Of a DNA stretch of 64,000 nt, positions 24,819 to 33,054 are shown one piece after another. Every line of letters begins with the position of its first letter. Position 1 is the stretch's first letter. Under the pieces are notes generated by a model. That model had not been told where the DNA came from and made no database searches. It saw only the letters and a list, made by a program, of their open reading frames with translations. The translations under genes were made by a program, and so were the position numbers. The stretch lies in contig NZ_LAHO01000013.1 in the NCBI RefSeq assembly GCF_000987775.1, positions 62,001 through 126,000 of the forward strand, written 5' to 3'. This stretch comes from Arsukibacterium ikkense (GTDB lineage Bacteria; Pseudomonadota; Gammaproteobacteria; Enterobacterales; Alteromonadaceae).

Positions 24819-25064
24819 TTACTTAAACCGAACCTGCTGCACATGCGGGTTTGGTACAGTTACTTCCAGCAGCGTTATGTCTTCCAATACTACCCATTGC
24901 TCTGTTCCAGCGTGGGTAAGCACCAGACATTCCTGGCGGGCGCTGTTATAGCGGGTGTCCAGCGCGGTAGCATACACCTGTTCGCCCGAGGCCAGTGTCA
25001 GGCACAGAGGGTAGCGGTACAGGCAGACAATCTCAATATAATCATGTAAATCGCATTTTAGCAT
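24819..25064 (-). CDS. Rho-binding antiterminator (Rof/YaeO family), copy 1
   Basis: Rof binds the RNA-binding domain of Rho and inhibits termination. The 81 residues (MLKCDLHDYIEIVCLYRYPLCLTLASGEQV) show the family pattern: CDxxDYIE at the start, LTLxSGExV, then ECLVL and LEDITLLEV. The ATG at 25064 has AGGAG five bases before it. A nearly identical paralogue lies at 28114-28359, and the downstream sequence (AACCGGACCAGGG-like) is duplicated too. Confidence 0.75.
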   Translation of the reverse strand: MLKCDLHDYIEIVCLYRYPLCLTLASGEQVYATALDTRYNSARQECLVLTHAGTEQWVVLEDITLLEVTVPNPHVQQVRFK

Positions 25065-25140
25065 TGCCACTCCTGTGGGTTGGTTACTCATACTCTCTTT
25101 AGCCAGGCTGTCGGGCCGGTGGCTCATGCTGAGCACACTA

Positions 25141-25890
25141 TTATGGGTAGCGTTGCAATATAGCCGTGAGTTCACCATTTTGGTGGATAATGTCTAATTC
25201 GCGTTGTAGTGCCAGTGCAACATCGGCAGGGAATTGGGGGTTGAGCGCAAGGTAGTGCGCACCGATGTCTGCTAATAAAAATAACGGCTCAGCAGTGTCA
25301 GCAGGCATATTATGCTCTAGCATCCAGCTGCGTAATGATCGTTTAGAGCCAGACAGTAAATCGACTTTATGTGCAAAAAAAAGCGGTATGGGTTCGGTGC
25401 GGGTGGAAAAGCCCATCATATTGCTGCCATAGCGAAACCCCTTGCTCTGAAAATAACTTTCCAATCTATCACCACGCGAAACGGCAAGAATATAGTTTTT
25501 TGCCTCATCTAAATTAGCAGGGTTAACTTCGGTGCGGCCTTTCAAACGAAATAGATACCCGGGTTCACTGGCAATGGGGCCGACCCAGCTAAACAGCGCT
25601 TCTCTTTCTGCGTTTCTTGAAGTAGAAAATACCCCGCTATAAACATTGTGCTGCGCCATATCAAAAGCCCGGCGCCAGGGCAGCAGGCTAATATTGCAGG
25701 TTATTTTTGCGCGCTGGCAAAGGAGTTTTACTAATTCAACATTGATGCCCGTTAACTGGTTTTGTTGCATAAAGCTGTAAGGGGGAAGATGCTCAGTATA
25801 AAACTGATATTCCTGTGCTGAAGCATAAGCTTTAGCCTGGGCAAGCAGCCCAAAAGACAGCAAAATACAAAAACAAAACGGTAGTTTCAT
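25141..25890 (-). CDS. Periplasmic solute-binding protein, family 3-like
   Basis: The 249 residues start MKLPFCFCILLSFGLLAQAKAYA (signal peptide). The mature part reads YQFYTEHLPPYSFMQQNQLTGINVELVKLL, the usual lobe I start of SBP_bac_3 proteins, followed by PWRRAFDMAQHNVYSGVFSTSRNAERE. No transporter genes adjoin it, so it may feed a signalling or distant ABC system; many such orphan proteins occur in related genera. The ATG at 25890 is preferred over a GTG at 25902. Two similar genes lie at 35924 and 38847. Confidence 0.7.
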   Translation of the reverse strand: MKLPFCFCILLSFGLLAQAKAYASAQEYQFYTEHLPPYSFMQQNQLTGINVELVKLLCQRAKITCNISLLPWRRAFDMAQHNVYSGVFSTSRNAEREALFSWVGPIASEPGYLFRLKGRTEVNPANLDEAKNYILAVSRGDRLESYFQSKGFRYGSNMMGFSTRTEPIPLFFAHKVDLLSGSKRSLRSWMLEHNMPADTAEPLFLLADIGAHYLALNPQFPADVALALQRELDIIHQNGELTAILQRYP

Positions 25891-26019
25891 CGTGCAGTTC
25901 ACTCACTATAAACTCACATTTAAGTTATCAATATATACTAAGAACCAATCGTTTACATAATGTCTAATTAGGTTAGCGGCGTTACACTGCAAAATAGGGT
26001 ATTAGCCATAAAAATCAGT

Positions 26020-26610
26020 TTAGCCGTGTTTGCCAGGGTTCCAGCCCTGGGCTGACAGTAGGGCTTCACCTGAGGCATTCGCACCTTCCTCCAGTGTTGT
26101 GGCCATTGAATCATTCCAACGGTTTAAATAACCAAATAACGAAATAACCCCCATAATTTCTACAATTTCACCGGCGTTCCAATGTTTTCGCATCTCGTCC
26201 TGAATGGTTTCGTCAACGGCGTTAGGCACGGAAGATGCGGCAATAGCCAGTTCAAGCGCGGCGCGTTCGGCAGCGTTAAACGCCGGATGTGTGCGAAACT
26301 GCCAGATATTTTGCAGTTGATCATCGACTGCGCCGTAGCGTTCGGCTGCCCGGATGGTATGGGCCTGGCAGTAACGGCAGCCAGTAACATGGCTAGACAT
26401 ATAAGCAATTAATCGTTTTAACGCTGAGCTTACCCGCCCTTCGTTGGCCATGACTGCCATATTAAGTTGAATAAAAGCTTTGGCGATGGCGGGGCGGTGG
26501 CTCATGGTAAGCACACTGTTGGGGCAAAATCCCAGGGTCTCGTTAAAAAATTTTGCTAGTTCAGCTACTTCAGGGTTGGCGTCTGGGCTTAGCGGTGGTA
26601 CAAAAGCCAT
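26020..26610 (-). CDS. Carboxymuconolactone decarboxylase/AhpD-like protein
   Basis: The 196 residues (MAFVPPLSPDANPEVAELAKFF) contain the AhpD-type redox motif CRYCQAH (Cys-x-x-Cys and His) within YMSSHVTGCRYCQAHTIRAAERYG. The C-terminal half is helical. This family includes alkylhydroperoxidase-like enzymes; the substrate is unknown. The ATG at 26610 has AGGAATTTATT in front. A short sequence in front of the Rof copy 1 gene resembles residues 38-50 (NSVLTMSHRP). Confidence 0.75.
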   Translation of the reverse strand: MAFVPPLSPDANPEVAELAKFFNETLGFCPNSVLTMSHRPAIAKAFIQLNMAVMANEGRVSSALKRLIAYMSSHVTGCRYCQAHTIRAAERYGAVDDQLQNIWQFRTHPAFNAAERAALELAIAASSVPNAVDETIQDEMRKHWNAGEIVEIMGVISLFGYLNRWNDSMATTLEEGANASGEALLSAQGWNPGKHG

Positions 26611-26889
26611 AATAAATTCCTGTTGCAAAAAGATTACCTGGCTTTACTTTACCACCTGTTACTGTTGATGCCGCTAAGTCTTGTTTAAATTCTTAAAATA
26701 AGTTGCAATGAAATATCAGGCTTATGGCAATCAAAGCAGTAAGTTTAATCGCCATACTATCAAAGCTAAACCCAGTGCGGATGCACGACCATAAACCCGC
26801 ACGGGCAAGCCGAATACCAGCACTCCCACGCGTACATAACGATTGGCGTTCTGGCCAAATATTAAATAGCTTGCGGTATCTGCCAAGCG

Positions 26890-27062
26890 CTTTCGGGGTC
26901 ACTTTCGGGGTCACAGCACTTTCGGGGTCAGGTCTCACTTTCGGGGTCAGGTCTTGCCTTTTGCTATCCACCCAAAAAGTCAAAAAGCAAGACCTGACCC
27001 TTCAGCCTGTGTGACCCTTCAGCCTGTGACCCTTCAGCCTGACAAGACCTGACCCTTCAGCC
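26890..27062. repeat. REP-like array: direct repeats flanking a large hairpin
   Basis: CTTTCGGGGTCA occurs four times (26890, 26902, 26919, 26938). A hairpin follows, with stem GGGTCAGGTCTTGC (26944-26957) and GCAAGACCTGACCC (26987-27000), extendable to about 20 bp with a mismatch. Then TGACCCTTCAGCCTG occurs four times (26995, 27012, 27027, 27050 partial). The right units contain the reverse complement of the left GGGTCA. The preceding 26629-26889 holds no supported gene. No REP-associated (RAYT) transposase is in the window. Confidence 0.75.
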
Positions 27063-27069
27063 CTGATGC

Positions 27070-27185
27070 GCTCGGGGTAAACCTTAAAAGTTGAATTGCG
27101 CTGCTTACTTTCAGCGCATATATAGCTTTTAGAAAATTAGGGTCAGATAATGATTAAAGAAAATTAGGGTCAGATAACGATTAAA
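27070..27185. repeat. Repeat with 27-bp tandem units, AGGGTCAGAT family
   Basis: 27072-27130 repeats the sequence at 21748-21810. It runs into two 27-bp units (27132-27158 and 27159-27185) with the core AAATTAGGGTCAGATAA that differ at one base. They belong to the same family as the 24-bp units at 17233-17309. Confidence 0.7.
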
Positions 27186-27229
27186 TACTCCGCAGCTTTG
27201 CTGCTATGCCGCTATATCACGGATGAACT

Positions 27230-27292
27230 ATGCATTATTGGCCGTTTTCCTTTTCGTGGCTTTTACTTAGCTACCGTCTGTTCTGGGCCTGA
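27230..27292 (+). pseudogene. Possible 5' remnant of a third NERD-family gene
   Basis: The frame MHYWPFSFSWLLLSYRLFWA (then stop), with the upstream CTATATCACGGATGAACT, resembles the start regions of the two NERD genes (ATATATCAGGGACCACTT before MRCWRFTLPLLLVF, and MHWVRFLIPLLLLM). Only the signal peptide part is present. The resemblance is short, so this is tentative. Confidence 0.35.
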
Positions 27293-27309
27293 GATCTACA
27301 TTTTTTGTG

Positions 27310-28020
27310 TCAAACCCTCAGTCTCAGCCTTGGCCGGTAGCGCTGCCACAGCATGATTAAACCGGTAAGGGTGAACAGTAATGATGCCGCTGCGGTGCTA
27401 ATAAGCAGCGGGTTGTTAAAGTTGCTGCGGTCCTGATAATCCATAATGTGTAGCATCCAGAAAAAGTCGAACAGCCGCCAGCCAGAGGTTCTTACTCTGG
27501 CGATGGCACCTGTGGCTGGCTCGATATAAAAAGTGGTGTTATCACTATCAGCAAACTGTACCTGCCACAGTGGTGGCGTTAAGTTTTTTACTTCTTGAGG
27601 CAGCTCGCTGAGTAGCTGGCTATGGCGTAGTTGGCCACTGCCCAAGTATTGAGCCTGGGCTAAGTCGCGTATGTCAGATTCGGCCAGGGCTGATAATATC
27701 TGGCCGCTGCCCGCGCTGTAGCGAAAACGCTGGTTAGCGTCATCAATAACATAGACTGGCATGGCGCCAAGTTTGCTATCGTTCAGGCTTAATTGCTGGC
27801 TCAGACTAAAACTGGCTGCTGCACTATGTTGTGCCAGCAGTGTTGCCGGGCTAACTTGCGCATCGTGCCAGGCAGCAGTGGGGCTAGTGCGTAAATGCTC
27901 GCCTCGTATCTGCTCTATGGGCAGTATGGCCATTACCAGGCCACTTAAAAACCACAGTAATATTTGGACAACAAGGATTAAACCAAGCCAGTTATGCAGG
28001 CGCCGACACCACTTCAACAT
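27310..28020 (-). CDS. PepSY-type membrane protein
   Basis: The 236 residues have an N-terminal membrane segment (WLGLILVVQILLWFLSGLVMAIL), a periplasmic part with a PepSY-like repeat (WQVQFADSDNTTFYIEPATGAIARVR), and a C-terminal span (LLISTAAASLLFTLTGLIMLW) ahead of a basic tail. The FFWMLHIMDYQDRSNFNNP stretch with its His is typical of PepSY-associated TM proteins, often linked with siderophore or haem reduction. No redox partner lies beside it; it is monocistronic here. Confidence 0.75.
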   Translation of the reverse strand: MLKWCRRLHNWLGLILVVQILLWFLSGLVMAILPIEQIRGEHLRTSPTAAWHDAQVSPATLLAQHSAAASFSLSQQLSLNDSKLGAMPVYVIDDANQRFRYSAGSGQILSALAESDIRDLAQAQYLGSGQLRHSQLLSELPQEVKNLTPPLWQVQFADSDNTTFYIEPATGAIARVRTSGWRLFDFFWMLHIMDYQDRSNFNNPLLISTAAASLLFTLTGLIMLWQRYRPRLRLRV

Positions 28021-28113
28021 AGAATATTCTTTCAGGTTAGCTATGGGCTTATCACAGCATAAAGTGCCAGCAATGGCAAAGCGACAAATTGTTGCAACGG
28101 ACCAGGGATTGAA

Positions 28114-28359
28114 TTACTTAAACCGAATCTGCTGCACATGCGGGTTTGGTACAGTTACTTCCAGCAACGTTATATCGTCCAGTCCTACCCACTGCTCTGT
28201 TCCTGCGTGGCTAAGCACCAGACATTCCTGGCGGGCGCTGTTATAGCGGGTGTCCAGCGCGGTACCATACACTTGTTCGCCCGAAACCAGCGTCAGGCAT
28301 AATGGGTAGCGGTACAGGCAGACAATTTCCACATAATCATGTAAATTGCAGTTAAGCAT
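28114..28359 (-). CDS. Rho-binding antiterminator (Rof/YaeO family), copy 2
   Basis: An 81-residue paralogue of the gene at 24819-25064 with only about ten substitutions. The shared stretch continues past the stop codon for about 30 bp (GGACCAGGGATTGAATTACT), so this is a segmental duplication rather than two independent acquisitions. It lies 14 bp downstream of a small membrane protein gene and is likely co-transcribed with it. Confidence 0.75.
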   Translation of the reverse strand: MLNCNLHDYVEIVCLYRYPLCLTLVSGEQVYGTALDTRYNSARQECLVLSHAGTEQWVGLDDITLLEVTVPNPHVQQIRFK

Positions 28360-28373
28360 AAAACCCCATGTTG

Positions 28374-28883
28374 TTAGTTGTTCAGGCTGTCGGGTTTGGG
28401 CAGGTGGATAATATGTTTGCGAAAATTCAGCACCGTGCCGCTTAACGCATCGGTTACCACAAAGGCGATGGGCAGGGTGGGTTCGACATCCAGCACCACC
28501 TCAGCCTGAAAGCCCTGCTGGCGCAAAAAGGCGGCAGCTTGTTCGGCACTTTGCACCGGATCAGTTACCACTATGCCAATACTGGCAGTGGCACCGCCAA
28601 CTTTTTGCAGCACTGCGGCCGTTGGCTGGTTGATAATGGTGCCGTCCCACATAATGGAGCGCAATACTCCATCACTATCAGCCCGGAACCGTTCAGCTAT
28701 ACCGTGTTGGGCCAGCAGGGCTACCACCGCGGCTTTTGCTTCGGCCGAGGGAGTAGAAAAAATACGGGAACCCGGATCAGGAAAGGGCAGGGGGTTACGT
28801 TGCATCACCAGAGCGCAAGTCCAGCTTAATAGTAGTAAAAACATAATGATAAAAAGTGACAGCAACCATTTTGAGATATACAT
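28374..28883 (-). CDS. Membrane-anchored protein of unknown function
   Basis: The 169 residues start MYISKWLLSLFIIMFLLLLSW (one signal anchor or uncleaved membrane segment) followed by a soluble periplasmic part of about 140 residues with alternating helices and strands (IGIVVTDPVQSAEQAAAFLRQQGFQAEVVLDVEPT). No family is recognised. GAGGTGGTT precedes the ATG at 28883. The rof copy 2 gene follows 14 bp downstream. Confidence 0.6.
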   Translation of the reverse strand: MYISKWLLSLFIIMFLLLLSWTCALVMQRNPLPFPDPGSRIFSTPSAEAKAAVVALLAQHGIAERFRADSDGVLRSIMWDGTIINQPTAAVLQKVGGATASIGIVVTDPVQSAEQAAAFLRQQGFQAEVVLDVEPTLPIAFVVTDALSGTVLNFRKHIIHLPKPDSLNN

Positions 28884-29027
28884 AACCACCTCTTTTAGAA
28901 ACCGGCGAACATTGGCAAAACGCCAGCAGTGTGCTGATAGCTATAGCTAAAAATAATCACTTCCGCCAGTGGCTGATTTTGGTTACTGTTGCGGGCTAAT
29001 GCATTTAGCAAACGTGGAATAAAGCCA

Positions 29028-29615
29028 ATGAAAATGATAACGCTGTTAAGCAGCATGCTGCTATTTAGCCTGTCAGCACAGGCCGATGCGCCGGCAAGCC
29101 AACCCTTTGAACAGTTTTTTCAGCAATTAAGTAAGCAGTGTGGCAACGCCTACCCCGGTAAGCTAACGCTGGAGCCGGAGGGGGACGATATGCTAACCGG
29201 CACGGAGTTACTGATAGTTCATTTTCGGGAGTGCAGTGACACCCAGTTAAAGTTGCCGTTTCATATTGAGCTGGAAGCCAGCCAGAGCTGGAACCGTTCG
29301 CGTACCTGGATTATTACCAAACACCCCGAACAATTGGAACTAAGACATGATCATCGCACCCAACAAGGCGATGACGACAAAGTGACTATGTATGGCGGCT
29401 TTTCTGTTGGCGCTGGCACGGTTATCCGACAGCAGTTTCAATCGTTAGAAAGAACTGCCGAGTCGGGTTATTTTCGGGGCTGGCGTATCGAAATTGAGCC
29501 CGGCGTGCGTTACACCTATGGCACGGTAAGAGGAGAAGAGTGGAGCTGGCGTATCGATTTTGATCTAAGCCAACCGTTAGCTGAGTTACCCCCCGCGCCC
29601 TGGGGCCATCAGTAA
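29028..29615 (+). CDS. Secreted protein of unknown function, paralogue of 55075-55668
   Basis: The 195 residues begin with a signal peptide (MKMITLLSSMLLFSLSAQADA). Conserved parts shared with the 55-kb paralogue are FFQQLSKQCGNAYPGK, LIVHFRECSD, LPFHIE, WNRSRTWIIT, LELRHDHR, TMYGG and the C-terminal RYTYGTVRGEEWSWRIDFDLSQPLAELPPAPWG. The strongest blocks are LELRHDHR and the end, so these probably form the active or binding site. The ATG at 29028 is preferred over one 13 codons upstream because it gives a proper signal peptide. I cannot name a function; it is a soluble periplasmic protein with two Cys. Confidence 0.7.
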   Translation: MKMITLLSSMLLFSLSAQADAPASQPFEQFFQQLSKQCGNAYPGKLTLEPEGDDMLTGTELLIVHFRECSDTQLKLPFHIELEASQSWNRSRTWIITKHPEQLELRHDHRTQQGDDDKVTMYGGFSVGAGTVIRQQFQSLERTAESGYFRGWRIEIEPGVRYTYGTVRGEEWSWRIDFDLSQPLAELPPAPWGHQ

Positions 29616-29667
29616 TGAGAGTTGTTGTACCTTGCTTAGATTAAAAATCTGGTTTTATTTTACTAAA

Positions 29668-30036
29668 TTAGCCAGCTGCGTATTGTTGTAGCAACGACAA
29701 CTCAATGTACTTAAGTGCTTTTCCATGACAAGCGCTTAGCTTAACCGGTGGAGCCACGCCGGCAGCTTCTGCCTCCTGCCAGCGGAGAGCACATAAACAC
29801 CAATGATCACCGGCTTTCAAGCCTGCGAAATTCCACTCTGGTTTGGGGGTAATTAAGTCGTTGCCCTGAGCCAGCGTGAATTGCAAAAAGGCATCTGTCA
29901 GTTCAGCGCAAATAACATGGCTACCAATATCCTGATCGTTGGTTCGACAGTAACCATCACGAAAATAGCCTGTTGTCGGCGAAAAACAACATGCCTGCAA
30001 TGGTTGACCTAAAACGTTTAATGATAACCCTGTCAT
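29668..30036 (-). CDS. DUF2237 family protein
   Basis: The 122 residues read LSLNVLGQPLQACCFSPTTGYFRDGYCRTNDQDIGSHVICAELTDAFL and PGLK-like AGLKAGDHWCLCALRWQEAEAAGVAPPV, the full DUF2237 signature with its conserved Cys residues (CCF, YCRT, VICA, WCLCA). The ATG at 30036 has AAGGTGTCAAT in front; the upstream ORF extension is not needed. Function unknown; the family is cytoplasmic and widespread. Confidence 0.85.
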   Translation of the reverse strand: MTGLSLNVLGQPLQACCFSPTTGYFRDGYCRTNDQDIGSHVICAELTDAFLQFTLAQGNDLITPKPEWNFAGLKAGDHWCLCALRWQEAEAAGVAPPVKLSACHGKALKYIELSLLQQYAAG

Positions 30037-30188
30037 ATTGACACCTTTATTTTGAGTTACGCATGTTAAGGGTAGCAGGATTATCAATCAGTAAAGAAAG
30101 TCTATGCTCCCTACCTTCTGATAAAACAGCTATTGCTGCATTATGATTACCTTGCTAGCATCAGTTAACACTTTTTTTGAGACATGCT

Positions 30189-31322
30189 ATGCACTGGGTG
30201 CGATTTTTGATACCGCTGTTACTACTTATGTGTGCTCAGGCGTTTGCCCAGCAGCAATATACGGAGGGTGCCTGCATTTTGCTGGATCAGCAAATACAGC
30301 GTTTCAGCCATCAGCCACAAAGCAGCAATTATCGAAATGCCAAGAACGAGTATGAACGGTATTGCCGTAAGCCAAACCCGGTAGTGCCGCGGGAGCCTAC
30401 CGCGCGGCCCGCGCCTGTACCTGCAGAAACAACGGTGCCAGCACCTCAGCAAAGTTCCGGTAGCAATCAGCAAGCCAAGCCCGAGTTGCCAGCTGAACAA
30501 ATTGCCGTGCCCGCGCAAGTGGCAGAGTTACTGCTGGCTGAGCCGACTGTTGAACCGGAGCTTGCTACCGAAATCGCAGACACTGCTACGGCTGAGGTAG
30601 CTGTACCAACCGTTAGTGAACCATCGCGCATAGTGGTGCCGGCTGCCGGTGTATCAGTACAAATTGATGATGCTGCAAGCGCTGACACTGAATTTAGCGT
30701 TGACAAGCTGATCAGCCAATTCCTGAATTACCTGCCATTAATTATTGCCAACATCTTTGCCTTGTTGCTGGCGGTGTTTCTACTGACAAACTGGCTTGGC
30801 CTGAATTTGCCTGGCTTTAAAGGCATCTTTGCTGAGTATAAATTAAACCGGCTGTTGCGCTGGCGCCTGGCGCGGGGCTACCGGCATTTTCGTAAACTGA
30901 AACTGCTGACGGCTAAAGAGGAACTGGTGGTGGTTGATCACCTGGTGCTTAGCCCATTTGGCATTTTTGTCATTATGGTGAAAGGTTACCGCGGCAGTAT
31001 TTTTGGCGATGTGGCTGAGGCCAACTGGCTGCGGCAGTATTTTGGGGCTAAAAAGCAGTTTATGAACCCGTTACATCAGAATTTTAAGAATATGGAAGCG
31101 GTAAAATATCACTTAGAGTTACACGGCACGCCATTAGCACAGCATGTGCATTCAGTGATTGCTTTTAGCCGGGTAGCACAGTTTAAAACCGAAATGCCGG
31201 CCAATGTGACCTATGTTGATACAACCTCTACTTACCTGAAGAAGTTTGAAGAGCCCTGTTTTGACGATGAGCAGCTAAACCGTTTTGCCGCGTTGCTGCG
31301 TCAGGCCAGCACAGCTAATTAA
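30189..31322 (+). CDS. NERD-family membrane protein with degenerate catalytic motif
   Basis: The 377 residues have a signal peptide (MHWVRFLIPLLLLMCAQAFA), the same QQQYTEGACILLDQQIQRF segment as the paralogue at 19383, a longer Pro/Ala/Val/Glu linker (about 65-170) and a membrane span (about 180-205). The NERD-like domain keeps Asp in VVVDHLVLSPFGIFVI, but the E-x-K motif reads MVKGYRG instead of EVKNYQG, so the catalytic Glu is Met. It is probably a non-catalytic paralogue. Its stop overlaps by four bases the end of the convergent YgjP-like gene. Confidence 0.8.
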   Translation: MHWVRFLIPLLLLMCAQAFAQQQYTEGACILLDQQIQRFSHQPQSSNYRNAKNEYERYCRKPNPVVPREPTARPAPVPAETTVPAPQQSSGSNQQAKPELPAEQIAVPAQVAELLLAEPTVEPELATEIADTATAEVAVPTVSEPSRIVVPAAGVSVQIDDAASADTEFSVDKLISQFLNYLPLIIANIFALLLAVFLLTNWLGLNLPGFKGIFAEYKLNRLLRWRLARGYRHFRKLKLLTAKEELVVVDHLVLSPFGIFVIMVKGYRGSIFGDVAEANWLRQYFGAKKQFMNPLHQNFKNMEAVKYHLELHGTPLAQHVHSVIAFSRVAQFKTEMPANVTYVDTTSTYLKKFEEPCFDDEQLNRFAALLRQASTAN

Positions 31323-31825
31323 GCTTTAAGGTTGCTGTGTTCAAGCCAGGTAAGATATAAGCGTAAATCCAGCTCTAATTGGTGGTAGGCCGGCTCTATA
31401 TGCTGGCAGAGCTGATAAAAGGCTTTGTTATGGTCTTTTTCACGCAAGTGCGCCAGTTCGTGCACCACCACCATTTGCAATAACGGCAGCGGCAGTTGCT
31501 TTAACAGCGCGGCAACCCTGATTTCATTTTTGCTTTTTAATTTGCCGCCCTGCACCCGGCTGATTTGGGTATGGGTACCCAGGGCATTGTTAATGACATG
31601 AATTTTCGGGTCAAACACCACTTTGCTAAGCGGCTCGCTGCTTTTCAGCCATTGCCGTTTTAAATCAATAGTTAACGCGTACAGGGCTTTGTCGGTTTGC
31701 ACCGCATGATTTTGCTCAGGATAGCGCTGTTGTAACACCGTGCCCAGTTTGTTATCAGCCAGCAACTGACGCACTTGCTGTTGCAAAGTGGCAGGGTAAT
31801 TACGCAGGTACAGCAGATCTTGCAT
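31319..31825 (-). CDS. YgjP-like metallopeptidase-family protein
   Basis: The 168 residues contain the zinc-binding motif VVHELAHLREKDHNKAFYQLCQHIEP (HExxH and a downstream His), typical of YgjP/SprT-like proteins of the DUF45 family. The N-terminal part (YLRNYPATLQQQVRQLL) is helical and the middle is basic (QGGKLKSKNEIRVAALLK). It is convergent with the NERD paralogue, with a 4-bp overlap. Confidence 0.8.
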   Translation of the reverse strand: MQDLLYLRNYPATLQQQVRQLLADNKLGTVLQQRYPEQNHAVQTDKALYALTIDLKRQWLKSSEPLSKVVFDPKIHVINNALGTHTQISRVQGGKLKSKNEIRVAALLKQLPLPLLQMVVVHELAHLREKDHNKAFYQLCQHIEPAYHQLELDLRLYLTWLEHSNLKA

Positions 31826-31991
31826 TGTTAATATCCGGTTATTTTTGTTTGCCGCAGGTGTTGAGTTCAGCGCTGTTTCTGAATAAGCTCAACTCAGCCG
31901 TTATTGTACCGCAAGGAAGTGTGCATTTTGTCGAAATTGTTTACTCATGGCTTAAACCCATGCCTATTGTTATCCGTTCTAATGTTGCTAA

Positions 31992-32303
31992 CAGGCTGGC
32001 GTAAGCACTGAGCAAACCGATTTGCGCTTGTACCAACAGTATTTTACTGCACCAACGCTGCTCCTGGCTTCGGATACCGACCCTATTGCGCCTTTTGACT
32101 ACTACGCTCCCTGGCAATCGCCAACGGTAACTGTACATAACATCAGCGGCCGCCACCATGCGTTAATGGCCGTTATCAGCCAGCCAGAACATGAGTTAAT
32201 TCAGCAATGGCTGGCGCTCATTCCACAAAGTTTGCAGCAAACAGAGCAGCAAGCTGAAAAGACTACTCATCCGGTAGCCGCTGAAAGGTTGCTTGCGTAT
32301 TAG
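31992..32303 (+). pseudogene. C-terminal fragment of an alpha/beta hydrolase or thioesterase
   Basis: An open frame after a TAA at 31989 reads TAPTLLLASDTDPIAPFDYYAPWQSP and GRHHALMAVISQPEHELIQQWL, resembling the Asp and His region at the C-terminal end of thioesterase/hydrolase domains. Nothing upstream supplies a catalytic Ser, and the first possible start (TTG) lies mid-domain. It is probably a decayed gene. The 3' end overlaps the convergent gene at 32263. Confidence 0.4.
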
Positions 32304-33054
32304 ACGCCATAAAATAGCTTTGCCATTGCACCAGCGGCAAGGTGTATTGCACTGTCTGATCTTTATAGCTGACCGTGGTGGTGCCGTCTGGTTGCCAGGC
32401 TAAATGGATTAATACCGGCTGACCTGGCGCAATGTCACTGGCCAGGGCTTTGCGAAAAGGTTTATAACCCGGCATGATATATTCAATCATCAGCAGCGCT
32501 GTGTCGGCTGCTTTGGGTTGCAGCAATGACACCCGCAGATAGTCATTATCCGGGTCGCCTATCTGTACGTGGGCATAGGCAGTAACATCAATATCTTCTG
32601 ACGACAGTGGTGTTAGTGACATATTAAAGCTGACACTGGCCGGCGCCATTTCAGGTGGCAACGGATAAAGCCCAAACCTGCCTGGCGGTGCATTCAGCGC
32701 TAACAGTTTGGGTTTTATTTTGCTGACATTGTCAGCCAGGTGGCTGGGGGCTGGCGACATGCTATGGTTGGGCTTATCGCTTATTTTATACAGTGTTTCA
32801 ACCGTGCCTTGGTCAGTGCGCAAGCTTAATTGCTCATCGCTGGCACTAAGCATTTTACTGCACATATTCTGATCATCAGGTGTATAGGGTAACTCTGTAA
32901 CAATATCAAAATTTTTGTACGTCAGGTTAAGGCAGAACTGGTCGTCGTGCCGGCGCCAGTGGCCGGTAGCAATGTAAAAGGAATCGTTATCAACGCCGTA
33001 GGCATAAACGTCGCCCTCACCATAATCAGCTTTTGTACAAAAATCAACCAGCAA
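32263..33054 (-). CDS. Unknown protein, possibly truncated at its N-terminus
   Basis: The frame from TTG at 33054 gives 263 residues (MLVDFCTKADYGEGDVYAYGVDNDSFYIATGHW) of beta-rich, Cys-containing sequence with no signal peptide. Directly upstream, in the same frame, is TAG; beyond it the frame continues to an ATG (MTGAVPFLAGRNLY, stop). So either TTG is the true start or a nonsense mutation cut off a leader. It lies 64 bp after the S41 peptidase gene in the same direction. Function unknown. Confidence 0.45.
   Translation of the reverse strand: MLVDFCTKADYGEGDVYAYGVDNDSFYIATGHWRRHDDQFCLNLTYKNFDIVTELPYTPDDQNMCSKMLSASDEQLSLRTDQGTVETLYKISDKPNHSMSPAPSHLADNVSKIKPKLLALNAPPGRFGLYPLPPEMAPASVSFNMSLTPLSSEDIDVTAYAHVQIGDPDNDYLRVSLLQPKAADTALLMIEYIMPGYKPFRKALASDIAPGQPVLIHLAWQPDGTTTVSYKDQTVQYTLPLVQWQSYFMASNTQATFQRLPDE

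Noticed and set aside
26693..27014. Two opposed frames of 96 codons near the REP-like array
   Set aside because: Both run into the repeats and have no ribosome-binding site or recognisable product. One ends with a hydrophobic stretch (MAIKLTALIAISLIFHC) that could be a remnant, but this is too weak to call.
26890..27062. CRISPR or phage attachment site
   Set aside because: Left and right units are complementary to each other around a hairpin, which fits REP-like structure; spacers are short and irregular.
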